Shown here one piece after another: positions 17,297-18,508 of a stretch of DNA of 18,508 nucleotides. The notes beneath the pieces are model-generated. The model saw only the letters and a program-made list of their open reading frames with translations, had not been told where the DNA came from and made no database searches. The DNA lies in contig BRYA01000607.1 of assembly GCA_030267965.1 (NCBI GenBank), positions 1-18,508 of the forward strand. Direction: 5' to 3'. Positions within the stretch are counted from its first letter, which is position 1, and each line of letters begins with the position of its first letter. The DNA is from Triparma columacea. Lineage: Eukaryota > Sar > Bolidophyceae > Parmales > Triparmaceae. The position numbers and the translations under genes were made by a program.

Positions 17297-17557
17297 CGCG
17301 TGCAAAACATAAATTGGCTGCTAAACTTCAAAGGTCAAGGTTGGTGTGCCAGCACATGCAGATAAGCGCTATCTTCGGACACCCTCTTACACTAGGGTTG
17401 GCAATAATCGCCCCGTCTAGTTGCCCAAAAAAATCTAGTAAACGAACGATCGACGAATCCCATCTTGTTTCCAAACCCAATCACAGATTTTCGAGCAAAA
17501 TCGCAAAATAACATTCAGCAAACAAATATAAAACTTGACATTAAATACGAGTCATAA

Positions 17558-18460
17558 ATGTCTAGGAGCGAACAGAATCGAGACATTGCAGCAGTGGCTG
17601 GAGCGAGGTGAGGAGTATGCAAAGTTGGAGGCCTTTTGGAAAGAGCTGCGACGAGGGGTGTGCCTGACTCTGATTGTTCCTGTCCATTTTAGAACGATTT
17701 TGAGATATTTTAGTGGTATTTATTTAAAGTATATCGTTCTTATCATTCTTAATGCATCATAAATCTAATAAATACCTTTATCATACCCCAAAATATCTCC
17801 CAAACCCTCAGACTCGCAAGACCAGCAGCACCAAGGACAGCTCAGAATGCCTTAAAGTCAACTTCCTCACTTTCTGCTGCCTCATCTACACCATTTGGTA
17901 ACGTACGAAAGAGTAATAACAACAATAAGAACAACAAACAGGAATCACAGGACTGGTGTGGCCCATTTAGCGTAGCTAGGAGGATGATACAGGAGAGGGA
18001 GGAGAAGAAGAGGAAGAGGGAGGCCAAGCTTGAGAGGAGAAGGGCAAGGGAGGAGGCGGGGCTTGACCCTGATGATGGAAGCGGGGATGACAGTGACGAC
18101 GACTTGGGCGCATCTGACTTGGGCGGATCTGACTTGGGCGGATCTGCCCCGAGAACTGCTCTAGATGACCTCGCCGCCTCTCACAGTGCCAACCTAAAGC
18201 GTCTGCGCAACCCATCATTAACGTGGCAGCCCTCCTTCTCCCCCCCCTCCTCCTCCTCCCCCACCCCTAAAACCAACAACCAGTACGCCAACAGGAAGAG
18301 GCAACGTGACTCAATGACCCTTCACACTACAATCGTTCCATCCCTAGCGTCAAGATGCGTGGAGTTTTTGGTGGACAACTTCGAGTGCATAGAGTCGCTG
18401 GGATTTGTAGACGTTGTGGCGAGGAACATGATATCTAACTCACTTGTGGAGAGGGGGAAG
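17558..18460 (+). CDS. RAD7-like protein, N-terminal part (3' end outside window)
   Basis: Exons 17558-17607 and 17812-18460 join in frame (intron GTGAGG...CCCTCAG), giving 233 residues before a donor GTAAGC at 18461. The rest lies beyond the window. The chain is polar: a start MSRSEQNRDIAAVAGARLAR, an Asn/Lys-rich stretch, the block DWCGPFSVARRMIQER (64-79), a long Lys/Arg/Glu helix, an Asp/Gly/Ser acidic run with short LGxSD repeats, and an end LASRCVEFLVDNFECIESLGF. The GPFS-A-xxI-R block and the IExLGF segment resemble the region before the leucine-rich repeats of RAD7-type nucleotide-excision-repair proteins. That is a family memory, not a search result. Its expected partner would be a RAD16-like ATPase, not present here. 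The missing exons should encode LRRs if this is right. Confidence 0.65.
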
Positions 18461-18479
18461 GTAAGCTGAGTGTCTTTGG

Positions 18480-18508
18480 TGTGTGTGTGTGGGGGGGGGG
18501 GGGGGGTG
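18480..18508 (+). repeat. GT repeat and poly-G run at right edge
   Basis: A short (GT)n stretch followed by about 17 G lies just inside the next intron of the RAD7-like gene. Runs of this kind are often where an assembly or contig breaks, so the edge base count may be unreliable. Confidence 0.75.

Larger units (their letters stand above)
17056..17557. promoter_or_regulatory. Divergent spacer between galactosidase and RAD7-like genes
   Basis: This 502-base gap lies between oppositely oriented starts and holds no convincing gene. It contains a small inverted repeat close to the galactosidase ATG, a five-unit 12-base minisatellite, and TATAAAA at 17527-17533, 25 bases before the RAD7-like ATG. 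The TATA is too close to be sure it is used with that ATG. Confidence 0.5.

Noticed and set aside
17535..17762. 75-residue plus-strand frame near the start of the RAD7-like gene
   Set aside because: It is in another frame from the spliced model. The 50-base first exon plus the acceptor at 17811 joins precisely to the long second exon, and this frame does not.

Overview
This window is nuclear DNA of a eukaryote. It has ten protein-coding genes, six of them split by short GT-AG introns of about 65-205 bases. Read across the splice sites I propose, the split genes give uninterrupted, family-consistent proteins. The gene mix (GCC2/GCC3 cysteine-rich surface proteins, BspA-type leucine-rich-repeat proteins, a GH36 alpha-galactosidase, a DGAT2-family acyltransferase, an STK16-like kinase) and the compact layout suggest a unicellular stramenopile alga. 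A bolidophyte/Parmales-like or related heterokont is my best guess, inferred from gene content and not from any marker gene.

Left part (1-6722). A large minus-strand gene (8 exons, 1178 codons, running off the left edge) encodes a membrane protein with a Pmp/beta-helix-like segment followed by about 20 cysteine-rich modules. Across a 158-base divergent spacer lies a three-exon carbonyl-reductase-like SDR enzyme. It is followed, tail to tail, by a two-exon patatin-like phospholipase on the minus strand.

Centre (6925-12025). Four consecutive genes have no introns. Two are tandem BspA-type LRR paralogues (469 and 277 aa) with conserved ends, basic patches and duplicated 3' flanks. Next is a divergently transcribed proteasome-beta-like Ntn hydrolase that carries an unexpected N-terminal signal sequence, then a DGAT2-family acyltransferase.

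Right part (12142-18508). A four-exon STK16-like kinase with HMD in place of HRD runs convergently towards a complete six-exon GH36 alpha-galactosidase (902 aa) that has an N-myristoylation-like start. Across a 502-base spacer with a 12-base minisatellite begins a gene resembling the N-terminus of RAD7-type proteins, cut by the right edge.

The genes do not form one pathway. The acyltransferase and patatin both act on lipids, and the galactosidase on sugars, but nothing in the sequence ties them together. The most unusual items are the signal-bearing proteasome-beta-like protein, the pair of nuclear-looking bacterial-type LRR proteins with their triplicated 3' module, and the possible membrane tether on the alpha-galactosidase. 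I saw no tRNA, rRNA, CRISPR array or transposon.
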